Source: Lineus longissimus
Lineage: Eukaryota; Nemertea; Pilidiophora; Heteronemertea; Lineidae
Assembly (NCBI RefSeq): GCF_910592395.1
Contig: NC_088314.1
Span: 14,072,001 to 14,136,000 of the forward strand
Direction of reading: 5' to 3'
DNA: 64,000 nt
The notes beneath the pieces are model-generated. The model searched no databases. It had not been told where the DNA came from and saw only the letters and a program-made list of their open reading frames with translations. Both the position numbers and the translations under genes were made by a program. This document shows, in pieces, positions 43,495 to 54,463 of this stretch; the stretch's first letter is position 1; each line of letters begins with the position of its first letter.

Positions 43495-44175
43495 CATGCC
43501 GCCGAAATTTAGTTTCTCTCAAGAGCAGGATGTGCTGCTGCTTAGAGAAGTTGTGAACCCTTTTCAATACGACCCGAAGAATCACCGGAATCAGTGGGGT
43601 GTACACGCGAAAAATCTAAATGATGTAAAACAGGATTTAGAGTGAATCATAAACTATATATGCAGGGAGAATGCTGATTTGCCAGTTGCAAAGTTCAAGA
43701 AGGATGATCGGGCCAGTTTAAAGAGGAAACACTACTAGTGAGTGGTAACTATAGCTGATGCTGCGAGGCTGCGATCCAGTCTGAAAGGATTTTATTTGAC
43801 AATTGTGCATTCCCCTTGTGGAAAAAGGCTCGTCTCCGGCGACCATAATCAATGATTTCATGCTTGGTTGAGTCATTTCATTTGCATAATAATGCATATG
43901 TAGACAATTTTTGGGAGTAACTACAATCTGTGCCGTAAATAATCAAGCCCAGTTTCTGATGTATACATTTTAGGTCTGGAGTGGATGAAGTCTATGATGT
44001 GATGCTGCAGCTTTCGCAAGAATTGGCTGACCTTACCAGAGAAAAGGATATTTTGAACGACAAGAAAAAGATGGAAGCAGACACAAAAAAATTACACTAC
44101 CAAAGAGAAAGCTTATATGATCAGGGAGAGCGCTATGGTTGGGATGGCAGGTTCTTCCAAGAAACCGGGTGAGGG
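43495..44175 (+). pseudogene. Harbinger Myb-like accessory gene, fragmentary
   Basis: 43495 opens MPPKFSFSQEQDVLLLREVV...NQWGVHAKNLNDVKQDLE, the SANT-like start, broken by a stop; KFKKDDRASLKRK follows at about 43690. A later segment (43978-44172) encodes a coiled coil, DEVYDVMLQLSQELADLTRE...KKKMEADTKKLHYQRE. This is the same architecture as 2242-3975. Outside the ends of element B, so from another copy. Confidence 0.65.
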
Positions 44176-44796
44176 ATTCCTCCAAAGAAGCCGAGTGCCG
44201 AATTGTCAGAAAAGTTAGCGAAACCCAATTTCGATCTTTTCAGAGCTACAGGAGTCAAATAGTTTTAGTGCGAGCATTTGCATCGTTGATTTTTGCAGTC
44301 ATCCCTGGTTGAAAGACACATGAATTGTAAACTGTAAAACGTTTGAAAAGAAGGCTTGGCACTAATGAAGCCATTGTGAAAATTTTCAGAAAAATAACAC
44401 TGGTCGAAACTTAAACAGCAAAAGGATCGGGCTTACGCGAGATTGTGTTCGGCACTATTTTAGTACAGGTGTTGTCTCTGTTGTAGTAGAAATGGACAAT
44501 CATGCTGTTTTCCACTGCACACCATGTAATACCACCACCACCACTATTTCAAAGCATGTATGTAAATGATTTCACTGTTATTCTTTTTGCAGGACAAAAC
44601 CCAGAACTAAGTGTGACCTGCTCTATCAGAAGGAGGCGGAAGTCGCATAAAGGGAAAATGGAGAGGAAAAACTAATTTGAGAAAAAAATGTTTTTTGAAA
44701 AATGACTTTCCGAGGTCATTCAAACTAGAGGTGCTTCGGGGCCACTAATTAAAGCCATTAGATACAGAAAATTAGTTGCTCCATCCAATGCTTATC

Positions 44797-45650
44797 TACG
44801 GTGGCCCAAAGAGGACATGCGTTTATTTTCAATATATTAGAATATTTTTCTTTTTACAATGCGATTTTTTTCTCTCGAATTACAACCGCCGTCGGATTTA
44901 TTTCTCACCGCCGAAAAAATAATTCCCACCGCCGGGTTAAAAATGATAATTCCCACCACCGCGGTGGAAAATAATATCCACTGCGGTGGAAAATAATATC
45001 CACCGTGGTGGGAAATAATATCCACCGCGGTGGAAATAATACCCACCGCGGTGGAAAATAATAACCACCGCGGTGAGAAATGTTTACAACCACGATTGTG
45101 GCTGGACTGGTATCAGGTCAAGGAGAGTAACAACATAAGAAAGATCGGAGCGGGAGCTAATTCGTTATTGACATCGCAAGGATGAAGACAATTGAAAAGG
45201 TTGGTCATTGACATTGTATTATTCAGGTCTACTGCGACAAGCTACTAAATCAAAGCAGGTCCTATCATTACAAAGAGCCGGCATCTTCACAGCACAGGAC
45301 ATGTCTTCATCTTCGATGTCAATAACGAATTAGCTCCCGCTCCGATCTTTCTTATGTTGTTACTCTCCTTGACCTGATACTAGTCCAGCCACAATCGTTG
45401 TTGTAAACATTTCTCACCGCGGTGGATATTATTTCCCACCGCGGTGGGTATTATTTCCCACCGCGGTGGATATTATTTTCCACCGCGTAGGTGGGAATTA
45501 TTATTTTTAACACGGCGGTGGGATTTATTTTTTCGACAGTGAGAAATAAATCCGACGGCGGTTGTAATTCGAGAGAAAAAAATCGCATTGTACAAAGAAA
45601 AATATTCTAATATGTTGAAAATAAACGCATGTCCTCTATGGGCCACCGCA
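44797..45650. mobile_element. Palindromic MITE with CCACCGCGGTGG minisatellite arms
   Basis: Arms 44797-45176 and 45314-45650 are complementary around a 137-nt centre. Terminal TRCGGTGGCCCA.AGAGGACA; 6-bp flanks CTTATC on both sides (44791-44796, 45651-45656) look like a target duplication. Each arm contains 5-8 spaced copies of the self-complementary 12-mer CCACCGCGGTGG separated by GAAAATAATAT-like spacers. ORFs through it are repeat artefacts. Confidence 0.8.
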
Positions 45651-45659
45651 CTTATCCAT

Positions 45660-46784
45660 AAATAACTCACACATTTTCGGACAAGGTTTTCTCAACTTCT
45701 TACTTCAGAGAGTGATATATTCTGAAGTCTTAGCCCATCCTCAAGAGATCTTTATGTATCAGACATCATTTTAAAGATAATTTTGTGCAGATTAAGCCAG
45801 TACCAACTCTTTTTTAAGAATTTTGCCCAACAGCCTCATTTCGACATAGCGGGTCACAAATGTTTATGGAGGGCTGAAGCGTAAGGTTCCGAGCGGAGTT
45901 ATAGGATACCTTGAAAAGAAAGGTAAGGATGAGATCGACCTGAAGGGAGGAATTTCAGCTCTGTCGAGGATTTGTATCAAGACAATTTTTAACCTCGGAC
46001 ACTTGAGGTGCACCCAGGATGAGATTTACCCTTTCAGCTCCATTGCACGTGTGTTCGCTATAAACGCCAAATGTGGAAAAATGTAGGAAAAGTCTCACTA
46101 ATCTTTTTGAATGTAAGGAAATGTTGGAGTGTGTTGATGCCCCTTGTTTGCTATGTCCCGGCGTAAAAAACTCCACACTTGCAAACATTTTACAACTTTT
46201 TGCAGTTTCATCTATCGACAGCAGAGGTCACAGGCGACTAGTTTCGCTGTATAAAGTTGAGGCCAATGCGAAATGTTTTTTTTCAGTTCCATAAATGGCT
46301 GACAGGGTTTGGTTGTATCTATTGTGTTGGTATAATGATCAAGTTATCCAAACATGAAATTAAGAGAACTTAATTGCAATTCATATAAACGGGTATCTCA
46401 CAAGTTTACATATTAAAAAGCTGGCATTACCAGCAGGTTATTTATTCGAGATTGAGGTGTGCAAGCATTCCACGCATATTGCTCTGAAAGTGGAATGCCA
46501 TGCCAAGACTACGAAGGGGTGGCTGGGTTGCCAAATGAAAATTATTTATCGAAATAGGAAAACAGAACAGGCTTGGGATTATAACTGATAAAAAATCAAA
46601 ATTACTCATCAACTATTATTTTTATGCTATATTCTAGAAATTATTATTTTTGAAACGTTTCAATGTTTAGATACCAACTAGTGTGCAATGAAATATCCTT
46701 CGTAACGGGGTCTACCATTATCCGGCGAAGGCAAATCAGTGCCTCTACTCCGTCTCCACTCCCCGCTACACAACGTCTTGGAGC
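45660..46784. other. No gene recognised
   Basis: Unassigned; short frames only (46073-46294 plus, 45955-46188 minus are antisense of each other). Confidence 0.4.
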
Positions 46785-48905
46785 ATTGACTGGTTGGACT
46801 CAAAGGTGTGAAAGGCTGGTGTGAATACGAAAGCGAGCTGATACGTCCATGGCGTATCTAAGAATGCTAGTCTTACATTGTCTTACATTGTAGAGGGACA
46901 GGAACCGGTTTGTCATTAAAAGGTGAGTACACCTGCCCAATGAAATGCTGTCAGCAAGTAACATGCAGTATCGTCCCGTCTTCAAACGCACTCGTGGAGC
47001 CGCATTTGGTGAAATTCATGCAGAACTTATTAAAGTGAACTTATCCCTGCATTCTACTGTTTTTGACACTATACTTATAACTGAACACCATGTTATTTCG
47101 TTCTGTGTTAAACTGAAGTGAGTTTCTCCCTCTAGCTTGTCATGTTATCTCTTTCCCTACACGGAACCCGGGATGCATTATAAACTAAAACTGGGATACA
47201 ACGAATCATTTTGATTCGAGTCTGATACGAACTCACAGAATCCGGTGTAGTGATAGAAAATATGAAAAATATTTTTCAATAGATATTGGTAGGTAGGGGT
47301 TCAATGCATATCTGTACAAAATTTTAAACCCAGCTTTTTACGCAGCGAACAAGGGGCAATTTGCATTAAAAAAATCTTAAAACTGCCTTATGTGAAAAGG
47401 GATGGCATTTAAATTTGATCAAAGACAACGGAAAGGTAGATTAGACACATATGCCTTGTTTTCCACAAAGTTCCCAGGTTACAGCATTAATTCATTTGCC
47501 TCCAGGTCAATTTCATTTCTTTAAATGTCATCCCTAATGTGGTGCAATCCAATTTTTACTTGGTTCAGGCGATTTGCCCTTTCTCCCTCATGCGTGAAAA
47601 GCTGGGTCGAAAATTTTGTAAAGATATGTATTAAACCCCTACCTACCAATATCCATTGAAACATTTTCCAACAATTTAAAAATTAAATTATGAATTACAA
47701 AAAATGCTAATATTGGGGTAATTTATCAAAATGTATCTTTTTCATATTGACGTGGAGGCCAAAGGTTGACGTGGAGGCCAAGTTTTGAATTGGTTCAGGC
47801 AATTTGCCCTTGCTCTCTCATGCGTGAAAAGCTGGGTATGAAATTTTGTACACATATGCATTGAACCCCTACCGACCAATATATATCAAATATATTTTCC
47901 AGAAATATGAAGTGCTAATTTGGGGTAATTTATCAAACTGCATAGTTTTTTTTTGGTACACCCTGTAGAGGCCATGATTGGCAATATAGCTCAGAGATTA
48001 AAGCGCATAGGACATTTTAGACTTCTCCACCTGGCACACGTATAGTGTTGGACAGGAATGGCCGCAGAGAAACTGCATGATCTGCAGTGGGCACAAAAGG
48101 TTGCTTGTCTCTGCAATAATAGGGCTATAGGCTCATACAAACCGATCTACTATAAAGGCCTATGCCCCCCCCCCCCATGCCCGGGCCTACACAGGACTTA
48201 TAGATCTTGATTTAATATGCACAGGCTCGCAACATTGACTGATGTCCGACTTTTTGGTGTAAGGCTTATCCATGTTGAACCCTTGGTGTGATACGTCGAT
48301 AGTGTAATTAGGAAGTATCCTCTAAGAACACTAGTCTGAGAGGGATTGAAACTGGTTCGTCATTAAAGAGACAGTACAACTGGCTAATTAAATGTAGTCA
48401 ACAAATAACATTATCATACCGTCTTCAAGCGCACTCGTGGAGCGGCATTTGGTGACCGCCATACATAACTTATTAAAGTGATATTATGCCTGTATTTTGG
48501 TAGAAGCAATTGAAGAAGTCTCATCTAAGAATGCTAGTCTGAGGGGGATAGGAACTGGTTTCTCATTAAAAGGACATAAACTCTCATATTAAAGAATATC
48601 GGGCATTCTATCCAAGAACATTTTAGACTTTACACCTGTCACACATAGGGTACTGGACACAAAGGAACTGACAAAGGAATAGCCGCATGGAAACTGCATG
48701 TTCAGCAGTTAGCACTAAAGATTACTTGTCTTTACAAGTATAGCGCTACATGTACATGTACATGTACTTGCTCATCAAAATCAACAATAAAGGCCTACAC
48801 GTAGGCACCCGACATCCCTAAACATGACATGTAGACCTTGGGTTCATACACAACCATGCAATATTGACTGGTTGCACTCATTGGTGTATGGCTTTAATTA
48901 TCTAC
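46785..48905 (+). repeat. Unclassified repeat family, partly tandem (~607 bp)
   Basis: A segment with CGTCTTCAA.CGCACTCGTGGAGC.GCATTTGGTGA occurs at 46785-47060 and 48225-48500. ATTTTAGACTT...CACC.G.CACAC.TA.. starts at 48013 and again at 48620 (607-bp step). GAATGCTAGTCT recurs at 46862 and 48531. No ORF. Copies are diverged, so this is an old element family or local duplication series. Confidence 0.6.
47270..47910. repeat. Three related ~110-bp units, one inverted
   Basis: 47566-47690 and 47796-47910 share GATTTGCCCTT/AATTTGCCCTT, CATGCGTGAAAAGCTGGGT and TAAACCCCTACC.ACCAATAT. 47273-47370 carries the same in inverse (TTGGTAGGTAGGGGTTCAAT). The pair flanking 47370-47565 could fold back. Confidence 0.65.
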
Positions 48906-48985
48906 GATGGGGTAGAAAGCAACGGCCCTCTCGCTCTTTCAAAAAGGGTGTTTTTTTTTGCTTAGCGATCATGCTGAAACTTCCA

Positions 48986-49007
48986 GCCCCCCCCCCCCCC
49001 CCCCCCC
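48986..49007. repeat. Poly-C tract (22)
   Basis: C-homopolymer just left of the BEL/Pao fragment. Comparable C/G runs of 10-20 occur at 7188, 40507, 48168, 55421, 61011 and 61421, mostly at element edges. Confidence 0.9.
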
Positions 49008-49095
49008 AATTAGGGTTCATAATGCCTAGACTTTCAACACGCCCTTTAATCTTCCAGCTCAGTCACTACCACGTGATCAAAGTGGTGTCCTTGCC

Positions 49096-49914
49096 TGGCC
49101 CCATGTAAAAGATTTGAACTTGTGTGATGTCCGTGCGGACCAAATCATGGTCCTCATCGGAACTGACGTCAAACGCGTCATGACCCACTTAGAAACAAGG
49201 CCAGGTCATGATGACTTACCAATTGCAGTACGAACTCCTCTTGGGTGGACGGTCTTGGGTGCGGCGTTTACTGATAGTTTGAACCCATATGACGTAACCA
49301 ATGATAACGTCAATATCACCTGCGTTCATATTGCCAGTAGCGCTGTACGGTTGTCAGACGATGATTTGCACGCTCGAGTCGAAAGTTTCTGGTCTACTGA
49401 AAGCTTTGGATGTGCGCCTGCGTATGATAGACCTCAGTCTATGGAGGATATTAAAGCTCTTGTGATGTTGAATAGTTCAGTTAGGAAACTTGAAAACGGT
49501 CATCATGAAATCGGAATGCTCTGGGCTGACAGCTGACAATCCCGTGTTTTTTACTAAAAATAGAGAACTTGCTGAAAAATGTTTCGATTCTCTCACTAGA
49601 AAACTGGTTACCAATCCTGAAATGCGTGAGAAGTTTCAGAAAGAAATACATGGTTATACATGTATAAGCAGAGGTTTCGCGCGTAAGATGACTAATGAAG
49701 AACCCGAAACAGTCACTGATCGAACTAACTTACTACCTCCCACACCACGGCGAAGTAACCCCCCCCCAAAAAAAACCGGAAAAACTTCGGGAGGTTTTTG
49801 ACGCTGCTGCAGAATACCGCGGACATAGCCTCAACGCCAAGTTGTTGTCGGGCCCTGATCTCGCCACTAAATTGATTGGAGTTCTAATGAGATTCAGAAG
49901 GGGTGTTATAAATC
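49096..49914 (+). pseudogene. BEL/Pao pol, protease-RT linker region
   Basis: Frames read DLNLCDVRADQIMVLIGTDV...LPIAVRTPLGWTVLGAAF (DUF1758/A17-type region of Pao pol), then after a frame change NPVFFTKNRELAEKCFDSLT, and finally GHSLNAKLLSGPDLATKLIG...LMRFRRGVI, the start of RT. It stops abruptly at 49914 where a LINE begins. A C/A-rich interruption at 49760-49778 also shifts the frame. Confidence 0.75.
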
Positions 49915-49915
49915 A

Positions 49916-51259
49916 TTGACCGCATCGGATAATTATAGGGGCATTTCACTATGCAGCATTGTGGGCAAGATTTTGGATTACGCTTTCCTTCATAAATATA
50001 GTAATGTTTTTTCCTCGTCTGACATGCAGTTTGGTTTTAAACAGCGGTTATCTACTGCCACTTGCAGTACGGTAGTGAATGAGGTTATTGATTATTTTAA
50101 TTCTCAAATTACCAATGACAATGTATATTGTGTAATGATTGATGCCTCTAAGGCCTTTGATAAGGTACATTTTATAAAACTATTTCGACTTCTCCTACGT
50201 AAGGGGCTATGCCCCCTGGTCGATAGGTTCTTGGCTATATTGTATACAAATCAGGGGATAAGAGTTAGGTGGGGGACTCACATGTCAGGCGAGTTTACGG
50301 CTAAAAACGGGATAAAACAGGGTGGAGTGTTGTCTCCGGTTTCATTCAGTATTTACTTAGATGAGCTTTTGTTTGCTCTTGAAAAGTCGGGCGTTGGGTG
50401 TTATATCGGTTTACTTTTTGTTGGTGCCTTCGCCTATGCCGATGACGTGGTTCTGTTAGCTCCGACTGTATGTGCTTTGAACAAAATGTTACGTGTAGCT
50501 TCTACGTTTTCAGTTGAATTTATGATAAATTTCAATGCGTCCAAAAGTAAGCTAATTATTTTTGGTGCAACCGTGGGTCTCGACATTGTCATTTGGTTTC
50601 AGGGAGTGGCAATTCGACCATCTCCCTATGAGGTACATTTGGGTATGATTTTTGGGCCGGACATTATGAAGAGAAAGTTTCAGGCGGCGATTAATGACTT
50701 GTACAAAAGAACAAACATTCTATTATCTCAATTTCGGTTTGCTACTCACGAAGTAAAAAACAGGCTTTTCAAATCTTATTGCATGTCTCTTTACGGGTTC
50801 CAGGGGTGGGATATATCATTTCAAGGAATTGAGAATGTATACGTGGCATGGAGGATATGTATTAGAAAACTTCTTAGTTTACCGTCTCGCACTCATAAGT
50901 TTTTACTTCCATTAATCATACATGATTCTCCGATTCAGGCTCAAATAGAGAAACGTTTTGTTAACTTTTTTAAAACTCTTGGGAAATCTAAAAATGTATA
51001 TCTCAAACTATGCAAACGTATCATTGAGGGTGGGAGTCGATCGTCTCTTGGGAAAAGTTTTAATTTTTTGTTAGATAAGTATTGTTGGGATATGGGCAAT
51101 TTGCCAAATGTATTTTTTATGACACGGGACATTGGGAGGTCAAATTTAACAGAGGGGCAGAAAAGATTGGCGGGACGGATTAGGGAATTATTATGTGGCC
51201 GGGATAAAGGGATGTGTATACTTACGAGGGGGGAAATTGATGACATATTATTATCGTGA
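49916..51259 (+). pseudogene. 5'-truncated LINE ORF2 (RT), inserted in BEL/Pao
   Basis: A 447-codon open frame: DNYRGISLCSIVGKILDYAF (RT domain start), CVMIDASKAFDKVHF (first Asp), GIKQGGVLSPVSFSIYLDEL and AFAYADDVVLLAPT (catalytic FADD-type box), followed by thumb and a Cys-poor C-terminus. The endonuclease and first RT motif are missing, a typical 5' truncation. The RT frame itself has no stop. Jockey/CR1-L2-like by motif style (inference). 51260-51400 may be 3' UTR; no tail is evident. Confidence 0.85.
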
Positions 51260-51557
51260 TTCCAATTGTTTCCTTCCTCGTGACGCAAGTATTTCATGAC
51301 GTCATGAGCCATTGACCATTCACACAAGTAGATTTATTCACACCGGCGCCACTGAAGTGCGGGTGTGGGACATCATGTATTTAAAAATCGTCTGCTAGGA
51401 CATACAGGACAACGTCGGCCGAGACAGTTGTGACATTTCATTGCAGACAAAGCAAACACAAACGTCCTCTTCTTCTCGATTTACGTACTTTACTTCAAAA
51501 AAGTCAGTTTTGACACTACTGCACAAATATAGAGTGGTCTCAAAGTTCCATTTGGAA

Positions 51558-51877
51558 AGAGATTTGACGGACTGATTTGGAAATTCATTCCAACCATGCA
51601 ACTGTTTCAGAAATGAGAAAAAGCTCCTGGGTGTCATGACATGCATGATGTGTCTTGCCTCTGCATTTTTGTACTCAGGCATGTCCTAGGGTTTTCAACT
51701 TTCATATCATTGAAGAAATAATTCATTCCAATCTGCAAGTATATCAATCACATCATTTATTTAAGAATCGTCCCCGCCCCGATAGAGATAGAGATTTGAC
51801 GGACTGATTTGGAAATTCATTCCAACCATGCAACTGTTTCAGAAATGAGAAAAAGCTCCTGGGTGTCATGACATGCA
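51558..51877. repeat. Direct repeat of 88 bp, 232 bp apart
   Basis: 51558-51645 and 51790-51877 are identical by eye (AGAGATTTGACGGACTGATT to GTCATGACATGCAT). The first lies within a 95-codon minus frame (51395-51682, ..SFFSFLKQLHGWNEFPNQSV..) of unknown nature. Confidence 0.85.
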
Positions 51878-51954
51878 TTCAATTATTATTGCACCACAAA
51901 GAGCTGCTTCTGTCCGCAGATATGAGAGAGCTACCGGGGCGGGGACTATTTCTT

Positions 51955-52401
51955 TATGGGGCCTTATTGTTCAGCGTCTCCAAGGAATTCTATTTTTAGA
52001 GTCCAATGGGGGTGTGGGGTGGGGGTGGGGGGGGCCTTCCCCCCAATGTACTGACTAAAACCTGTCACTTTCAGAGAACGGGGGAGGGGGTTTGGGGGAC
52101 TCATCCCCAAATGTACTGGCTAAATATGTCAGAATGACGGGGGTTTGGGGGGCTCCCCATGTCAAACAGTTGTGTGAGTTCACTAGAGCTTGCTCTTTAC
52201 ATATTAATAAATGTAGTGTGTACCCGTAACAGCTTGAGGTCCGGACTTAAAACTTTGTTTACAAATTCACACCAAATTTCGTTTCAAAATTATTCTTTGT
52301 TTGGTACCAGGGGGCGTAATGCAAAAAAACATGAAACAGACGATACGGCCCGTAGTTTTGTTGGATTTTCATGGGGGTGGGGGTGGGGTGGGGGGAGTTA
52401 G
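51955..52401 (+). other. G-rich stretches, G-quadruplex potential
   Basis: GGGGGTGTGGGGTGGGGGTG at about 52007-52036, GGGGGAGGGGGTTTGGGGG at 52081 and GGGGGTGGGGGTGGGGTGGG at 52375 each offer four or more G-tracts. No gene. 52402-52860 shows nothing recognised. Confidence 0.6.
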
Positions 52402-52862
52402 CGCTTAGCATTGGCTATGGTATACGTTTGATAGTCACTTCTCAATGACTTTGTGCAGTTCTTCGGTCTGTATACTCTCAGCAAGCGAATAGTTGTGATC
52501 GTCGGTTTTTGATACGAATCGTTTCCTGTATGGCCGTTACCTGAATATGATGTGAACCTGTTTACCGTTCAATGCTGCTCCCTGTGACGCTGTACCCGCA
52601 AATGTTCAATGAAAAAAATGATGATAATGACTTACACGGCTTGTTCGCATCGTAAACATAGTGCTACCCGGGTTAACTGTCTTTGCGTTTGGCCTAATTT
52701 TACAACGATTACTCCCCATGTAACCACGATCTAGGATGGAAAGGCTGTGTATTATGAATAGGAAAAGTCACCTAGGGACCGTTGCGTAGAATACCTTTTT
52801 GGCGAAATATTGCGCAAAGTCCAGTAAGCCATACGTGCCTACGGAAATAAATCCCGCTGATG

Positions 52863-54463
52863 ATTGTTCTCGTGGTCTGATCTGCGGGCAGCAGGACATA
52901 AGGCCTGGTCATCGATGGCTTGATGGCACAGAATTTCTACGCCTTGATGAAACTGAGTGGCCCTCACAAAGTGTTTAAGATAGTCAGGTTACTCTTAAAA
53001 ATGACATCGTTTGCGAGATGAAACATACTGCTGTGGTCTCAGTCTTGGACAACAAGATACTGGATCCGGCAGAGTTCTCTCGTGTGTACCGATTACGACG
53101 TATTACAGCTTGGTGTCTTGGATTCGTCCATAACCTTCGGTCATCAAAGGAAAAACGACGTACAGGGAATCATTCTGTGAATAAGATGAGTGATGCCCTA
53201 TTGTATTGGGTAAAAGTGGCACAACGTGAGTCGTTTGCAAAGAAATTCATTGGCTAAAAGACGGCAAAGACCTGACGTCAGGAAGCTCTGTCACTGGTTT
53301 GCGACCAATTCTAGATAATGAAATTCCAAGGGTTGGGAGCCGTCTCGAAAATGCTAAGCTTCCGCTTCAAACGAGTCATCAGATTCTGTTGCCAAATCAT
53401 TGTTGTAACCAACCTGATTGTTAGGGACGTTCATAAACTTTTGCCTCACCGAGGTGTTGATCAAGTTATTACTGAGTTGAGACGACAATACTGGATACCA
53501 GCTATCAGAGCTTTAGTCAAATGGGCGATTCGCACTTGTATAAAGTGCTTTCGTAGCCGTGTAAAACCTGTAGTCCCACTTATTGCGAGGTAACCCGATT
53601 CCCGAATGATGGACATGAAACCAGTTTTCAACCGGTGTGGCCTGGATTTCTTTGGCCCCATGTTTGTAAAGCGTGGCCGAGAGATGCGTAGAGAAAAGAG
53701 ATGGGGACTTCTATTGATTGCCTTACGGTGCGTGCGGTGCATTTTGAACTTGTTGTAAATCTTGAATCTGATTCATTCATTCTTGCTTTATAAGGCGCTT
53801 CATTTCACGAAGTGGCGCTCCAGATGATATTTATAGTGACAACGATACAAATTTCGTGGGAGCTCAGCGTGAATTGAAGGAAGCGATTGATACACTTAAA
53901 CGATAAGCTTCATGCTATGTTAATTAAACAGTCAAGCCAATGGCACTTCATGCCCCCTAAGGCGCCCCATATGGGCTGTGCCTGGGAATCTCATGTCAAG
54001 ACTATTAAGGTGGTTCTGCGTTCTGTACTCGGAATGCAGTGTGTAGATGAAGATACTCTCCATACAGTGAAGTGCGAGGTCGAAAGTGTTTTGAACAGCC
54101 GTCCGTTAACCTATGTCGGACCGGATGCGGACGCTTTAGAACCGCTCACTCCAAACCACTTTCTACTTCACTCTTCACAACCTATCTTGGTCCCGGTGGA
54201 ATCTGATGATTGTGATCTGACTAACCGTAAACATTGGCGTCAGTCCCAGGTGATTACAGACCATTTTAAAAGTTGATAACATTTGTCTTGTGATCGACAA
54301 CAACGCTCCACGCGGTCACTGGGCTCTTGCCCGAGTCATCGAGGATGTGCCTGGTGGCAACGGATGGGTTCGGGTGGTCAAGGTTCGAAGTAAGTCCAGA
54401 GTTCTCACCCGTCCTGTTTCTCAACTTTGTCTTCTTGAGAGCAGTAAATACGAGATTGATTAG
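52863..54463 (+). pseudogene. BEL/Pao pol, RNase H end to integrase
   Basis: Reads SDLRAAGHKAWSS (end of RNase H region), YRLRRITAWCLGFVHNLRSS, KDLTSGSSVTGLRP, then integrase: HRGVDQVITELRRQYWIPAI and CIKCFR (HHCC zinc motif, partly lost to a stop), MMDMKPVFNRCGLDFFGPM (first Asp), IYSDNDTNFVGAQRELKE (second Asp), and WHFMPPKAPHMGCAWESHVK (Glu). It ends WVRVVKVRSK...SKYEID, stop at 54461. Several frame changes and a deletion in the RRWR region. The RT is missing between this and 49914. Confidence 0.8.

Noticed and set aside
44837-45093. Repetitive Gly-Tyr-Phe-Pro frames
   Set aside because: They are translations of the CCACCGCGGTGG minisatellite and appear on both strands.
47981-48030. ATAGCTCAGAGATTAAAGCGC as a tRNA start
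   Set aside because: It looks like a D-arm but no anticodon stem or box B follows at the right distance.
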